Shown here: in pieces, positions 22,710 to 35,060 of the stretch
How positions within the stretch are numbered: the stretch's first letter is position 1
Layout: each line of letters opens with the position of its first letter
Origin: Gnetum montanum
Lineage: Eukaryota > Streptophyta > Gnetopsida > Gnetales > Gnetaceae
Direction of reading: 5' to 3'
DNA: 64,000 bases
Assembly (NCBI GenBank): GCA_015680685.1
Contig: MNCI01000596.1
Coordinates: 213,677 to 277,676, forward strand
Notes under the pieces: generated by a model
The model's database searches: none
Told to the model about the DNA's origin: nothing
Seen by the model: the letters and a program-made list of their open reading frames with translations, nothing else
Program-made: the position numbers and the translations under genes

Positions 22710-23640
22710 GTGGTTGTTGTCGTGGCTTCATCGAAGGGTCAAGATAGATCCGATGCTAGCAGACCCTGGGATCAACTTCAGTCAACTCAGGATATGACCA
22801 TGCAAATGCAGCAACCCATTTGTTTACCATCTCCAGAAATTTCTTTTCTGTTCAAGAGCAAGGGTAGCATTGATAATTATTGGCTTGCCATTTTGCAAGA
22901 ATGCATATTCCAAGTGATCTGGTAAAGATTTTAGCTCCAGGGGTTCTTGTTTGAAGCTCTCAGGGATTTGTAGCGTTCCCCAGTCATCTTGGTCATCAAC
23001 AGCGGAGACCTATTGATGAACCACTTCCATCTCATCCATGCTTACACTAGCCCCTCAGATGGTTCCATGCACAATGTGCTGCTGGTAGGATCAACTGTTA
23101 GCCACTAGGTGCCCTCTTGGTCAGTGGCTGCTGCATATAGGCACTGTTGAATACGTGATTCCTCAGTACACTGACTGCATGCTTGAATGGATATCCCCTT
23201 AGCGGACCATAACTACTACACATAGTTGCACCTTGAGTCACTATACGCGATGCATGGAACTATTTTCTTGTTGATCTTCCCGAAAGGATTTTCCTTTGAA
23301 ATTTCTAGTGATATATCTCAAAGTCCAAGTTGTGCATCCACCATGCTTAGCTAGACTCTTCCCATGATGATTGGAAAGTTCCCCTTATAGTTCTCTACAC
23401 GGATGACCAGGGAATCAGCAGGGTAGGACCACACACAAACGGTGGTTACAATGTCCTCCACTAGACCCAAGGGAATGGTGATAGACTGATCTACTAACTC
23501 GAGTTGGATGTTGCTCTTCTTTAGCGAGGGAAAGTTCCAGTTCTTGTACATATTGTGAGAGATCAAATTGACCCTTGGCCTTGAGTCTAGAAGAGCTTTG
23601 CACAGCTCATTCCCTGCCACCTAAAGATAGATGAGGGGGC
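22710..23640 (-). pseudogene. Element A protease and protease-RT linker
   Basis: Frame 23620-23351 carries the protease, with the active-site region altered (LLDSRPRVNLISH, where D keeps LDFDSGVNLISH), then LELVDQSITIPLGLVEDI and IIMGRV. The linker to reverse transcriptase (about 23230-22710) contains the LEPLELKSLP-like acidic stretch also present in D (52665-52447). With the D-S-G triad missing the protease would be inactive. Confidence 0.75.
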
Positions 23641-26182
23641 TTCCCGGATTTGTTAATTTCTGGGGAAGAGAACCGGCTTTGATCCAGTTGATCATAGCAT
23701 GTGTGAGCATGATCATCTGGACATTGGAATACAGTGGGATGGAGGGCTACTCGGGTAGTATGATGGTGGAGGCATTGGTAGGTTCGAAGGCATTGGCCAC
23801 ATGCATATGTGAGGGTGTGTTTAGATTATTAGCCAAAAAAAAGGATGTTTTCATGGCTTGGGTTCCGGTCCACTTAGACGAGGTGCCAGTTGTAAGTTAA
23901 TAGCCCTCGTAGCGTTTCATTGCTATGGTTGTGGCAGTATTTCTCCCTGCATTGATGGAGTAGGTGGAAACTACATGGGATGTTGTGGAGGAGTAGCAGG
24001 AGAAGGTGATGGAGGGTAAAAGAGATGTGGTTTTGTCCCCTTGGGTGATGGACATGAATGTCGAAAGTATTCAGGGGGTGGTAATAACTAGGAAAGGTCG
24101 CATCACTAGAAGAGTCTCTTGGAGAGACCAGTTGCTGAACATAGTACCCATAAGGATTTGACTGTTTGTAAGGGTACTGCTGCCTTGGAGATGGCATCCC
24201 CCACACTTGTGGTTGTTGCCACTATTGGAAGTATTCATACGACTGCGGGGGTGTTCCACTTGGATAATATCCTTGCTGCTACTGATGGAACTACCTAGAA
24301 TTGCCTTGTGGATAAGGCAACCTTTGGGGTGTCTACCGTTGTGCCAAAAAATGGTTCAAGGCATACACCCCAGACTCTTGAAGGTGTGACATCATAGGAC
24401 AACATCCCTTAGGATGTTCCTATATTGGCATATGCCACATTCATCATCCTCCTCGGTGTTAGAGTCTACAACCTGCTCTACTAAAGCAACTTTTCCCTTA
24501 CCCTTATGTTGGGCATGTTCAGCTCCCTTCTTCCTACGCCGATCATGATCGCTACCTTGTTCTTTGGACTCTTTTGCAATTTTTAGTACACTTTGGAATT
24601 TCTCGTCCAAAGAGTCCCACATTTTGTCCACCTTTGCAGATATTTTGGATGCAAACTTTTATAATGGCAAAGTCTTCTGATTCACCATTTTTTCCAGTGG
24701 TGACTCATTCTCCTTGTCACAAAATTGAACCTCCCTTTTTCTGAGGGAAGGATCCCAGTTGAATTATTCTGCACTCTCCTTTTTCCTAAGTTGTCCTTCC
24801 TCTTTGGCCACCTGCTCAATGAGGCGCTGCAACTAATGGGTCCTTAGCTCCAACAATCGTCCCTTGGAGTACATGCCAAGGGTCTTTCTCATTTCAAAAT
24901 GAAGCCCATCAATGATGTGGTGAAGCTGTGCCCACTGAGAGTAACCATGACCAAGGCACCGATGCAACACTGAGTAGTACCTACTCATGGCAGCATCCAA
25001 TGGTTCATGATTCCCTTGTTTCCAACCTTGGATCTGCCATCTCAGATTCACCACTCTAAAGTACGTTTGATATTTTTCATTGAAAATTTCAAGCATCGTA
25101 CTCCATCTTCTGATTGATTCCAGCTCCAAGGATCGGTACCAACTTTCAGCTTCTTTGATGAGTGTGTGAGGGAACAGCTTCAACCATTGCCAATCATTGT
25201 CAATGTTTTGCAAGGTGCAAGCGTCATGGAATGCCTGCAGGTGGGTCTATGGATCACAGTTGTATCCCCCTTCAAATCTAGGGATGTTATTTATATCAAC
25301 ACACTTGATCCGACTATCCTTCATGTGCCTACTGGAAATGTGAACTTCCTCTACAATTTGGAGCTTGCTCCAAGTAACTAACAACGGCTTGTCCAAATCA
25401 TAGTCCTGTTGGGGACCATGATGTCTGTGACGATTATGGCTACCCCTTCTTTCATGCTAGCAAGCATCACGCGATTGGTCACGTTCTTCCTCAGGTTGCC
25501 CCTTACGAACCTGTTTACCACCATCCTTTCGCTCCTACCTGCCCCTATTACGCTCAAAGCTTGAGCTGGATCAAGGTGCAAGAGAGGGGGAGGATAGAGA
25601 AGAAGGAGAGGCATCGCCACCACTCCTGCGTTGATCTCCCCATCTACCCTGATGTTGGCCTTGATCATCCAGCCCAGCCTTGCTACGTGATCCTCCATCC
25701 CCTTGAGGATCATGGTCACTTGGAGGTTTGTTCTGAATGATTGACTGGATGAACTGTTGCCCCAAGAAAAGTTCGGTCGAATGGGTATCATGAAATACAG
25801 GATCCCCATCGTCTTGCGGCCCTTGCGAGAATAAGGGGTTATTGAATTGTTTCCCCTTCTGTTATTCATATCTCTCTGCCTGCTACTGGTCGCTTGTCCA
25901 TTGAGCCTCCATGGGATGATAGTCCCGGTAGTCATGGTCCTCCATGACATATTCCGCCACCCGGTCCTAGATGCCCAATCTACCCAGATTGTGATATAGC
26001 ATCACAGGAGCTACTTGGTCGGGTGATAGCATGATGCTACCCTCCATGTCCTGCCATCGTAGATGCTCATCTTGATGTAGGATGAATGTGAAATTAGGGA
26101 CATATTCATCGCGATGTTTGTACACCACCCAACATTCTTGTGGCACCAGTGGTTCAAATTCCTCTCTCTTGTGAGAAGACAT
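23641..26182 (-). pseudogene. Element A gag
   Basis: The start is placed at ATG 26182 (MSSHKREEF), the form shared with C and D, rather than the upstream ATG at 26203. Domains in order: a conserved N-terminal block (DEYVPNFTFILHQDE, frame 26203-25967); a charged linker rich in Gly, Arg and Asp (about 25950-25400, frames unclear); the capsid core (25213-24833, LIKEAESWY, IRRWSTMLEIFNEKYQTY, HIIDGLHFEMRKTLG); a Lys/Glu-rich segment with a CGICQY cluster (24631-24392); and a Gln/Pro/Tyr-rich tail (24260-23870). Frameshifts separate these blocks. Confidence 0.8.
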
Positions 26183-26327
26183 GTTGGACGTTAGATGGTC
26201 CATGTAATCGGTGTACTTTACTATTCACTTAAATTCACCTAGCGTGCATAAATGTTTCTATCTTGGGTTCATTCCAATGACTTGAATGATAATTTCACTA
26301 AGGTTAGATGACACATGAAAGACTAAC

Positions 26328-26348
26328 AGTCCTCGAAAATAGTGCCAA
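26328..26348 (-). promoter_or_regulatory. Element A primer-binding site (mutated)
   Basis: On the minus strand TTGGCACTATTTTCGAGGAC follows the 5' LTR end. It is recognisably derived from TTGGCGCCGTTGTCGGGGAC as seen in C, with several changes. Confidence 0.65.
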
Positions 26349-27251
26349 TGACAAGCGGCTAGGTACCCCTATGCCCAACCATACGAATCATGAGTGTTCA
26401 CACGCGACTCGGTCAAAATTCGTAGACTGTAAGCACTTAACATACACCAGACTTCTAACCAATGAAACCTTGGGTTAGAATAGTCGTTGTCATCCTAATC
26501 TCACTTGTGAGGTTCTGTTTATGATGGTTAAGTGAGACTAAGGCTAATGATTTTTATATCTTTTTAATTATCTTTTGGCGGCTAATTGAGGTATGAAAAG
26601 TAAGGAATAAACTATTACCTAATCTATAATTATCCTAGCTTATATTCTAACTATTCCTAGCGTAAGTATCCCATCCCATCTTTCGAGCACATTCTGAGCA
26701 TCTCCTAACACTTCTGGGTTACCAAACGTTAAGCGTCACTGGGCTTACCAAGTGTTTGGGTTATGTTTGAGATGGTCGTACTTATGGCCCTTAATAACTA
26801 CGAATGAACAATAGCGATGGAAATTATAATAAAAAAAAACTCAAGTAATTAACATGTAACTAATAAAGCATAAGCATATTAAACTATTGAATGCATAAAA
26901 TAACTAAGTCCAAATGCTGCAAGGAATTCTTGAATAGTTCGTATTTATTACTGTCACGTAAATGGGCTCAGATACATCAATGCTCTTATAAAGAGCCAAT
27001 CACTTTTCTTACACCTGCTGCAGGCACTTGGAAAATATTCTATCTCCTACTAGAACAAACTGCAAGAGCTTCGCTACAACTACTTAAAAAGGTGTCTAAA
27101 TGAGGCGGAAGGCCCTCTTATTTATAGGCTGGGATAGGTGGCTGCATAAACGGGGCCACGTTGATGTAGGGTGGCTACGTCGACAGGCCCGTGTTGATGC
27201 GGCCACGTATACGCAGCCTAGTCGACGCATTGACTAAATGACACTTCATCA
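26349..27251 (-). repeat. Element A 5' LTR
   Basis: This is the partner of 14130-15031, starting TGATGAAGTGTC at 27251 and ending CGCTTGTCA at 26349. Target duplication tctcc follows at 27252-27256. Confidence 0.92.
27119..27238 (-). promoter_or_regulatory. Element A 5' LTR promoter array and TATA box
   Basis: TATAAATA (minus) is at 27119-27126. Upstream, repeats with palindromic cores GTCGAC (near 27178 and 27223) and GTATAC (near 27207) are spaced about 15-30 bases. It corresponds to 14899-15018. Confidence 0.65.
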
Positions 27252-27256
27252 TCTCC

Positions 27257-27513
27257 CTTTATTTTGAATGAAATAAAGTTTACAATTTATGTGCAAGTTT
27301 CAGTTATTTGTTTCATTTATGACATTATTTACATTCAAATCTATATCTTTTTATTTTGTTATCCCCATTTTACATTTTCTAAGTTCCTGGGTAATTTACC
27401 AAACCATCTAGGGTACCTTGGATTCCATTTTTCAGAGACCCTAGGGATTTGGGATTAAATTTGTTACATTGCAATTTTTGGTTTTCTAGGGACCAAGATT
27501 TTTAGTCGCTATA
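27257..27513 (+). repeat. Element B 5' LTR, second part
   Basis: It continues the LTR of B after A and matches 38296-38547 (attttgaatgaaataaagtt ... gatttttagtcgcta). It ends gctata where the right LTR ends gctaca. Confidence 0.85.
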
Positions 27514-27540
27514 GATTTTTGATGCTAGAAGGAAGGCATT
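27514..27540 (+). promoter_or_regulatory. Element B probable primer-binding site
   Basis: GATTTTTGATGCTAGAAGG follows the LTR. Element E has a similar TTTTCAACACTAGAACAAGG at the same place (42390-42412). Both look like mutated forms of a TTTTTGGCGCTAGAAGG-type site. The original form is inferred. Confidence 0.45.
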
Positions 27541-28258
27541 TGCCCAATTTCTTTGTCAAAATCAATTTGGCCCATAACCAATGTTGCTTTCCTAGCTAAA
27601 ATCTGAAATTTTTTACACCAAAAAAGCCTTTGAATCTATTCATAACCAATGCTGCCACATCACTACAGTAAAATTCTTAGCATTGAAGTTGCAAGTGCAT
27701 GGATTTTGGATTTTCATAACAGGTGTTGTGAATTCCTTACCAAAAACCAACATTAGTTTGGATTGGAAGCTATCCTCCCTTGGCTAACAAAATCCTTTTA
27801 GTTTGTAGTGTTGATGGTTTCAACCCTTTCAAAAGCCACTAGACTTCCAAAAGTTAACTGAACCCCCATCCCTCCTTCCTAGCTGAAAAAATTGGCAGCT
27901 TGTCAAAACCATTTTCTAGTGGAAAACACCAACTTTCCACTTTGGTTTCCAACACCCCCCTTTACCAACGTTGGCTAAGAAGGTGTGAGATCCTCCTAAT
28001 TTCATCCCTCTTTCTTTTCTTACTATTTCACCTAGCATAGGTGTAGCTAGCAAGCCCAGCATTGGTGGGGTTTATATCATCCTTTATCATCTTTAGTAAG
28101 GGGGTATATCCCTTTTGACAATTACATTACTATTTATAGTAAGTGAATTTTTTGAGCTATTTTTGCTTCTTTCAAGTATTTTTAAATTACACTTATTGGA
28201 ATTTTCACTTTTTTTTACCATTTACAACCTTGTTTAGTCATTTTAAGCATTTTTCACC
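27541..28258 (+). other. Element B leader with repeat-related segments
   Basis: No gene is seen. Stretches such as tttcaaaagccactagacttcc (about 27827) and ccaacgttggctaag (about 27965) also occur in the 186-base repeat field downstream (33205, 33380, 33645), so the leader contains related units. Confidence 0.5.
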
Positions 28259-30530
28259 ATGTCTTTTAATCGATCAATTGTATTGCCACTTAACCTTACA
28301 AACATGGTATCTAGTCAAGATGCAGTTTGTGTTTATGACTCGAAAGATCCCATGGTCATAGAAAAAAGGCAATCGCTTAGGAAAATGGGTGAGAGACTGG
28401 ATTTTGTAGTTATTAATGAGGAATTCTACAACTTCCTCCATGCTAAGATGTGAGGCAATCTATTAATACCATGCTCCAAATTTGATGCTAAATGTCAATT
28501 CAAAATTATATGCTAGGATGGGAAAGAATACATCCCATCCCACTATGAGCAAATTCCCCTCACTTCTATGTGCAAATTCTCACACAATGCATAGAGGTTG
28601 ATGAGTTTAGTCAAGGAATTAGCTTAGAGGATCATCAAGAAGAGGAAGAGGAGTTTAAGGTTGAGTAGGTACTGGACATCTTCATTGGAAGTTTTTACCA
28701 AACTCTAGCTTCCTAAGCAACCACACTTAACTCCACATCTCTTACCTCATCAATGGAACAAGTCCCTAGACCCAACTTTCCTCCTATCCATCCTACTATG
28801 TTTATGTCCACATCCATCATTGGCACACACTAAACATGACTTGTGTCTCAATCCACTTCCTTATTCTCATCAGTGCCCTTTGCCACGATGCCCAACTTTG
28901 TTCATCTAGCCATGGTGATGTCTACCTCACCATCTCCCTTTAACATACTATTGGAACTCTCATTGGGATTCCAAGCAACATAAGCATCTCATACCTCATT
29001 TTTCCTCTTTGTGCCTCATGTTTTAACACAAACTTCCTTTTCCTTATTTAGCCCACCTATGACCACCATAACCTAGCCTCTCCCTTTGATACTATAGCCT
29101 ATCGTAAGATACCAAGTCTCATAACTTCTTCCTCAATCATCAACATAGGCACTAAAGCCTAAGGGGATGCCCCAAGGCTTGGATCAAGCTTTTGAAATGA
29201 TCCAAGACCTTAACGAAGAATTGTGAAAATTTAAGACCAATACAACTCAAACAGTCAAGGTTCTAGATTTCTACCAAAATGATCTTGTAAGTCCTATTGT
29301 GCCTCAAATAACCTTGCCCATAGGCTTGCTTATTCCAAACTTCACCAAAAACAATGGTTAAGGGGATCCCAATGCACATCTAGTATGCTTTCGATCTGAG
29401 TACCTCTTTTTGCAAGCTTGGCCTCATACAATATTGTGAGTTTTCATCATGTCTCTCAAGGGTAAGTCTCTAGATTAGTATCGAATCTTGCCTAGGAGTT
29501 TAATCTCTTCCCTTGAGGACTTGATCAACTAGTTTTTCAACCACTTTAGATACTTGAAACTAGATGCCATATTAAATCAACTAATGAAGGTGAGGCAGGG
29601 GTGACTTGAACCAGTCAAGAGGTTCATTCAAAGGTGGAACTCGATACTTAATGAGATCTTAGAGCCTATTGTTAAAACTCACCTCTTGGTCATTTACAAA
29701 GGAGTAGTAAATGAATTTATTAAATCAAAGATCTATTACTTAGAGTCTCAATCACTAAGCCAAGCCCTCTCACAAACCGAGAACATTGAGGAGGTAGCTA
29801 ATGTAAGTAATGATCTAGCATATGTAGCCTACAAATACCAACATGTAAGAAGGGATAGGGATAAAGCCAGGCAAGAACATATAATTGTGGCTATAGTAAT
29901 AAAAAAGTCAAAACAAGGAGAGAGGATGGGATCACTAGCATGCAACACATCCCTTGAGTCATCGCAACCACTTACTTCTTACATCCCAAATCAATCAACA
30001 TCAAAATTTGGACATAAGGATAGGTCTCAGTACAATAGGTTGTGTATGAAGCTCTCTAAGCTCTTAGAATAGTTACTTAAAGAAAACCATATACAGCATA
30101 AGAAATTTTCTAAAGAAACTCGTAAGAGGTATAATCATTTTTGTGACATAACTAGAGACCCAATGATAACTACTAAAGACAATCCTAAGCTACCAAGGTA
30201 CTTCAAGTTGAATAGGTATTTCCATTATCATCAAATGGGTAGTCATGACACCATTTTTTGCCTAGCATTAAAGGATGACCTCCAAAAGATGATAAGCCAT
30301 AGAGAGTTGGTAATAAATGAGACCAGATTTCCAAGTGCTGATAACAACTCCTACATCGTATCCTCATTCACAAAAGCCAAATGGTCTAATCCTTCTAGGG
30401 AATCATTTGTCATTAGAGTACCACCACAATCCCAAAACATAAATCTAAAAGAGCCATTTGTCATATGGTTGCCACCTTCTTCAGCTTCTAAGGAGCCTTT
30501 CATCATACGTGTCCCCCCTTGAATGGCTTC
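28259..30530 (+). pseudogene. Element B gag (decayed)
   Basis: The likely start is ATG 28259 (MSFNRSIVLPLNLTN), with an open N-terminal piece to 28453. After a broken stretch the retrotransposon Gag core appears at about 29310-30072 (LIPNFTKNNG, then GDPNAHLVCF, SLKGKSLD, VNEFIKSKIYYLESQSL). A zinc-knuckle-like segment follows at 30200-30300 (YFHYHQMGSHDTIFCLALKDDL), with the first cysteine apparently lost. Repeated FVI-RVPP phrases close it (30400-30525). Several stops interrupt the frame. Confidence 0.7.
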
Positions 30531-31079
30531 AACATCACAACATAATCAATGAGTTGCTAATCCTTCAAAGCCTAGGAAACCATTTTTTATCTAAGTTCCT
30601 CCATCTTTAACAAGTAAGACCACAACAACACATGATCAAAGCCCACCTATAGTGGCCCACAACTTAGAGGTTAGCAAGAAACCAATGATATAATGGTGAT
30701 GAAGGCAACCTATCACCAAATCAACAAATAAGCCCTCTTAAGGAAACCAATTAAGACCTACACTAAGACCAACTACATCAATGGACAAGGGACCTAAGGC
30801 ACATGCATCGAAGCCCAAGCCAAATGATCCCTTAAATAAAAGGACACAACACTGAGCTTATATGACCTAGTCATGACTTATCCCATGCATAGGAATGCAC
30901 TAGCTCAAGTGTTAACCTCCATTCTTGTGAGTAGAGACATGCCAGTGAGTAGAGACATGCCAGTGAGTAGAAAGTTGATTCACTCTATCATTGAGCAAGC
31001 TTCACTTAGGGAAAATGGGAATCAACCCATGCTCAACCTTCATGATAGTGAAGTGAAAATTAACTCTTGAAATGGAGAA

Positions 31080-31440
31080 TTGCTATCTACTCCTCTCCTC
31101 ATTACTATACACATTGGTAGGTACAAGGTACATCGTGTTCATGTAGATGATGGGACAACCATGAATGTGATACCATATTCTGTTGTTGACAAACTAGGCC
31201 TAACTGAGAATATTCAAACAACCACTACCTTAGCAGTCAAGTCATTCAATGACTCACAAGTAGCAATGTGATGTTTCATCACTTTGGATTTCATAGTCGG
31301 TGAGTAGTTTTCCACATCCACCAACTTCCTAGTGGTTGAAGAGACACTTGGTTTCAACTTGATCCTAGGAAGGCCATGGTTAGCAAAGCTTCAAGTAGTT
31401 TCATGTCCTATACATCAAGAGATGCACTTTTCATATGAAT
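31080..31440 (+). pseudogene. Element B protease (decayed)
   Basis: The frame from 31080 reads through HRVHVDDGTTMNVIPYSVVDKLGL, an aspartic-protease active-site region (DDG-T-MN in place of D-S/T-G). After a stop it continues with a segment ending LGFNLILGRPWLAKLQVV (about 31345-31400), the usual second landmark. No reverse transcriptase follows. Confidence 0.7.
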
Positions 31441-32149
31441 GCAGGGAAATTATGATTCGTGAGAGTAATGTCTCATTGTCCTCACTTAATTATGTCAACA
31501 TTGATTGAGGTTTAGAGGTGGAGTTTCAAGAAGAAACTCCTAACACTCAAACTGGGGCCAACCACAATGAGAATAACAATGATAGAAATAGCATCTACTC
31601 TATGACATGATACAATAAATGAAGATGCCTAGCACTTGCCATGCTAAATGAGAGAAATGATGATCATAGGGTCATACCAAAAGGATTCCTTAACCTCTCA
31701 AAGATCAAACAACAAGTTCATGATAAACATTTCAACCATTCTTTTACCAATTATTTGTTTACCTTTACAACATTATATCATGTTTCACTATTGTCTCTAA
31801 CCTTATGTGCTCTTTTGAGAGAATCCCATACTTGTAATGAAAGTATGAAAATTGGCCTACTAAGGCATAACACTTGCACTATGACCTACCAAGGCCTAAA
31901 ACAAGTGAAGCCATAGCCTTCCAAGGCCTAAGCCTAGCATCCAAATAAGCCTTGTAATGGGTTCTAAGCATCAACCGTGACCCTATAACTTTTCCCCCTT
32001 GCCGTTTTTGGCAATTGCCATCAACATACATAAAACCCTTTTCCAAGTCCTAAATGACCATAGATTTCATCTTGATAGCCCTGGTGCCCCTTCATGATCC
32101 TTAATAGTCAACATTTAATGAAACTTGAGTCGATTTCCATCCTTGAAGC
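31441..32149 (+). other. Element B post-protease region, no gene seen
   Basis: The frame at 31641-31916 has no recognised similarity. Near 31870-31940 the ccaaggcctaa motif of the 29-base array (36050-36308) already appears. Confidence 0.45.
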
Positions 32150-35060
32150 CTTCTCCATGTTGGTGAACCCTCCATCCATGTTGCCTAGAGTGGAGCTAGT
32201 GTGGATGCCTTGGGGGTATGTAATAAAACCTATTTTGTAGTGAAAAATAACCTAATAACCTACCCTAGTGACCTCTAGACCCTGTTGAAGCTTGCCATAG
32301 CCTTTAGATGCTACAAAACTAAGCAAAAATGGTAAAAATCAATTACCCCCTCCCATACCCAGTGTGGAGAAAGGGTAGGGTGGGGGGAGAGAGAGGGGGA
32401 GAATGATTGCATGAACACCTATGAGCCTTCAAATTGATGGATTTTGACATCAAATCTTGACCATCGACATCGAGAACCTTGGAGGCTCACATTCATGATG
32501 GATTTACTATCAAAAGAGCCTAGATCTAACATTTCCCTCTCATCCATGTTGGGTCCACTATGCCCTCTGAGGAAAAAGCGGGATTGATTGCATGAGGTAC
32601 CTAGGAGCCTCCAAACTAGTGACACTAAATCTCGACCATTGACATCAGCAACCCCAAAGGATAACATGCATGGTCAATTTGCTTTCAAAAGAGCCTAGAT
32701 ATAATATTTCCTCTCCTCCACATTTGGGACACCATGTCCAACGTGAAAAAGGGGGGTTGATTGCATGATGCACCTAAGAACCTCCACATTGGTAACTTTT
32801 GGCACCAAGTCTACACCATCGACACTAGTAACACCGAAGGATAACATGCATGGTTGATTTGTTGTCAAAAGAGCCTAGATATAATATTTCCTCTCCTCCA
32901 CATTGGGGACACCATGTCCAACGTGAAAAAGGGGGGTTGATTGCATGATGCACCTAAGAACCTCCACATTGGTAACTTTTGGCACCAAGTCTACACCATC
33001 GACACCAGTAACACCGAAGGATAACATGCATGGTCAATTTGCTTTCAAAAGAGCCTAGATCTGATACTTTTGGTTGTTCTATGATACGGGTGACCTCTTT
33101 CATGCTAGCCAATGTGGATATAGCTAGGAAGGTTTATGACGGATTCTAGATGCATCAAAATAATGCCAAGTTACCTTGTATTTGCATCAAAACCTTATTA
33201 GCCCTTTTGGAAGCCAATAGACTTCCAGAAATGAAAACAAATCAACCCCCTAATGGTCCTCCACATTGAGGGGGACGTTATCCATGTTGAGCACCCCTAC
33301 CCTAGTGTGGATGGAAGGGTATAAAGCTAAAATTTGTGAAATTTTCATGGAAATTAACTACTGGAAATAACCCAACCCTTTTGAAAGCCACTAGACTTTC
33401 AAAAGTCAACCAAAATAGCCTAAAATTGCTTTGCTTTAGTTCTCCACGCTAGTGAGGATCCTATCCATGTTGAGCATGGTAGCCCTAACATGGATGGAGA
33501 GGGGTAAGCCCAAAAACCATCTTACAACCCTTAAACTTACCAAATTTTGACCCTAGGCTTTAACCATCAATACCAACAACCTCAAAGATGCATATGCATG
33601 GCCAAAAGTGATAAAAAATTGGTAAAAAGTAGGCTCCCTTCTGCCACATTGGCTAGTGTGGATACAATGTGGATACTAGTAGGTGACTCATAAATGGCCC
33701 ATAGACATCTCAAACAGACACTAGATAGCCTTGCATGTACCTTAGGACCTTGTTTGCACCTCCCAAAGCCCTCATACTCTCCAAAACTGATCACAAATAG
33801 CCAAAAGCTATCCCCCTTGGATCTTCCTAGCTAGATCTAGACTGACCATGGTGGCCCCAGTATGGAGGAAAGGGAGTAACATAAAAATCCACTTAGAAAC
33901 ACTCAAAATTACCAAAATTTAATCCTAAACCCTAGCCCTTGAACTTGGTAGCTTTAGGAGCTAACATGCATGGTCAATTTTGGTCAAAACTGGCCTAGAC
34001 ATGCACATTGGGGAATGCCTCCTCCATGTTGAGTAGTGGAGAACCAGCTTAGAAGATCTACCTTTAAACTTTTGGCTATATATTGACATTCTTAGAGATC
34101 AAAAACCTACACTAGAGAAGCCTAAGACCTCATAGCCTCAAGTTGAAGTCTGTTGGATCTTGTTTTGGTCCTTAAATCTCATCAACTCCCATCTTCCATG
34201 CTGGAATAACTCCCCTATTGTGAATTAAGGGGGTGTAATCTTACATAGCCTCAAACAACCTCCAAACATGACCAAAATCAGTGAAAAACTTGGGAAATAA
34301 TGGTCTACAGTCCTAGAGGCCTAAATACCTAGTCAATGTGCTCCCAAATCACCTAAAGATAAAGAAAAAGTCCACCCCCATTCTTCCATGTCGAGGCCAC
34401 CATGCTCAATGTGGAAAAAATGGAGAAAGCTATCCCAACTTACTTTAGTATTTAAAACCCTTCGAAATGGCCTCAAAATGTAGCTAGGAGATGCATAATT
34501 TCTAGATCTTGATTCAAAATGTCATGCAACCCTATTTAATCCTATTTTGGCATAGATTTGATTCCTCTACATTGAGCCCCCTTCCATCCATGCTGGCCAA
34601 CATGGAGATAGGGGGTGAAGCTTCAAGACCTACTTTTGACCTTTTTTGACCTTCAAAGTGATTTATTTTGACAAATCTAGCCTTGTGTTGTCTTGGAAAG
34701 GCCCCAAAACCTTAATTTTGATCCTCTTGATACCGTACAACACATTTTTCTTAGCCTCCATGTTGGCTAGCATGGCTCCAATGGGAAGATGTTTTCAAGC
34801 TCCAATCGAGGGTTCCATAAGTTGAAACTGATGCTAAAACTAGCCCATTCCCTTTCCCAGTCAACTATGCTAACATGCAAGACATCAGAACTCAAATATT
34901 GACCAAACCAAGTATAGAAAACTATCTGGATGTTTCTTCCACATTGGGGGTCATTTCTTCCATGTTGGCTAGCATGGAAATAGGGGGTTCTAAAATGGAA
35001 GCATTAAAATCCTTTCTTTTTTAGTTCAAACAGCCCAGAAACAACCTCTGTTGATGTCCA
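32150..35060 (+). repeat. Element B internal ~186-base tandem repeat field
   Basis: A landmark of the form tccacattgg/tccatgttggctagcatgga, followed by a G-rich run, recurs near 32151, 32345, 32538, 32713, 32893, 33095, 33248, 33438, 33640, 33817, 34000, 34192, 34383, 34570, 34755 and 34940. Spacings are about 155-200, mostly 175-195. That is about sixteen degenerate units where pol would be expected. Units at 32693-32872 and 32873-33052 are nearly identical. Confidence 0.7.
32518..33052 (+). repeat. Three well-preserved tandem units (175, 180, 180 bases)
   Basis: Units begin at gcctagat at 32518, 32693 and 32873, with the next border at 33053. The second and third differ at only a few positions. 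A diverged unit precedes them (about 32340-32517). Confidence 0.85.

Larger units (their letters stand above)
14130..27251 (-). mobile_element. Element A: near-complete Athila-like Ty3 retrotransposon
   Basis: This 13.1 kb element is inserted in the left LTR of B. LTRs are 14130-15031 (3') and 26349-27251 (5'), 902 and 903 bases, with ends TGATGAAG...TCATCA/TGTCA on the coding strand. The target duplication is tcccc (14125-14129) and tctcc (27252-27256). The empty site is visible near 38285-38300 in the other LTR of B. On the minus strand the order is primer site, gag, protease, reverse transcriptase, RNase H, integrase, a U-rich array, hairpin blocks, an extra unknown reading frame, polypurine tract and LTR. 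It has fewer breaks than D or C, which fits a younger age and its innermost position. Confidence 0.92.
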
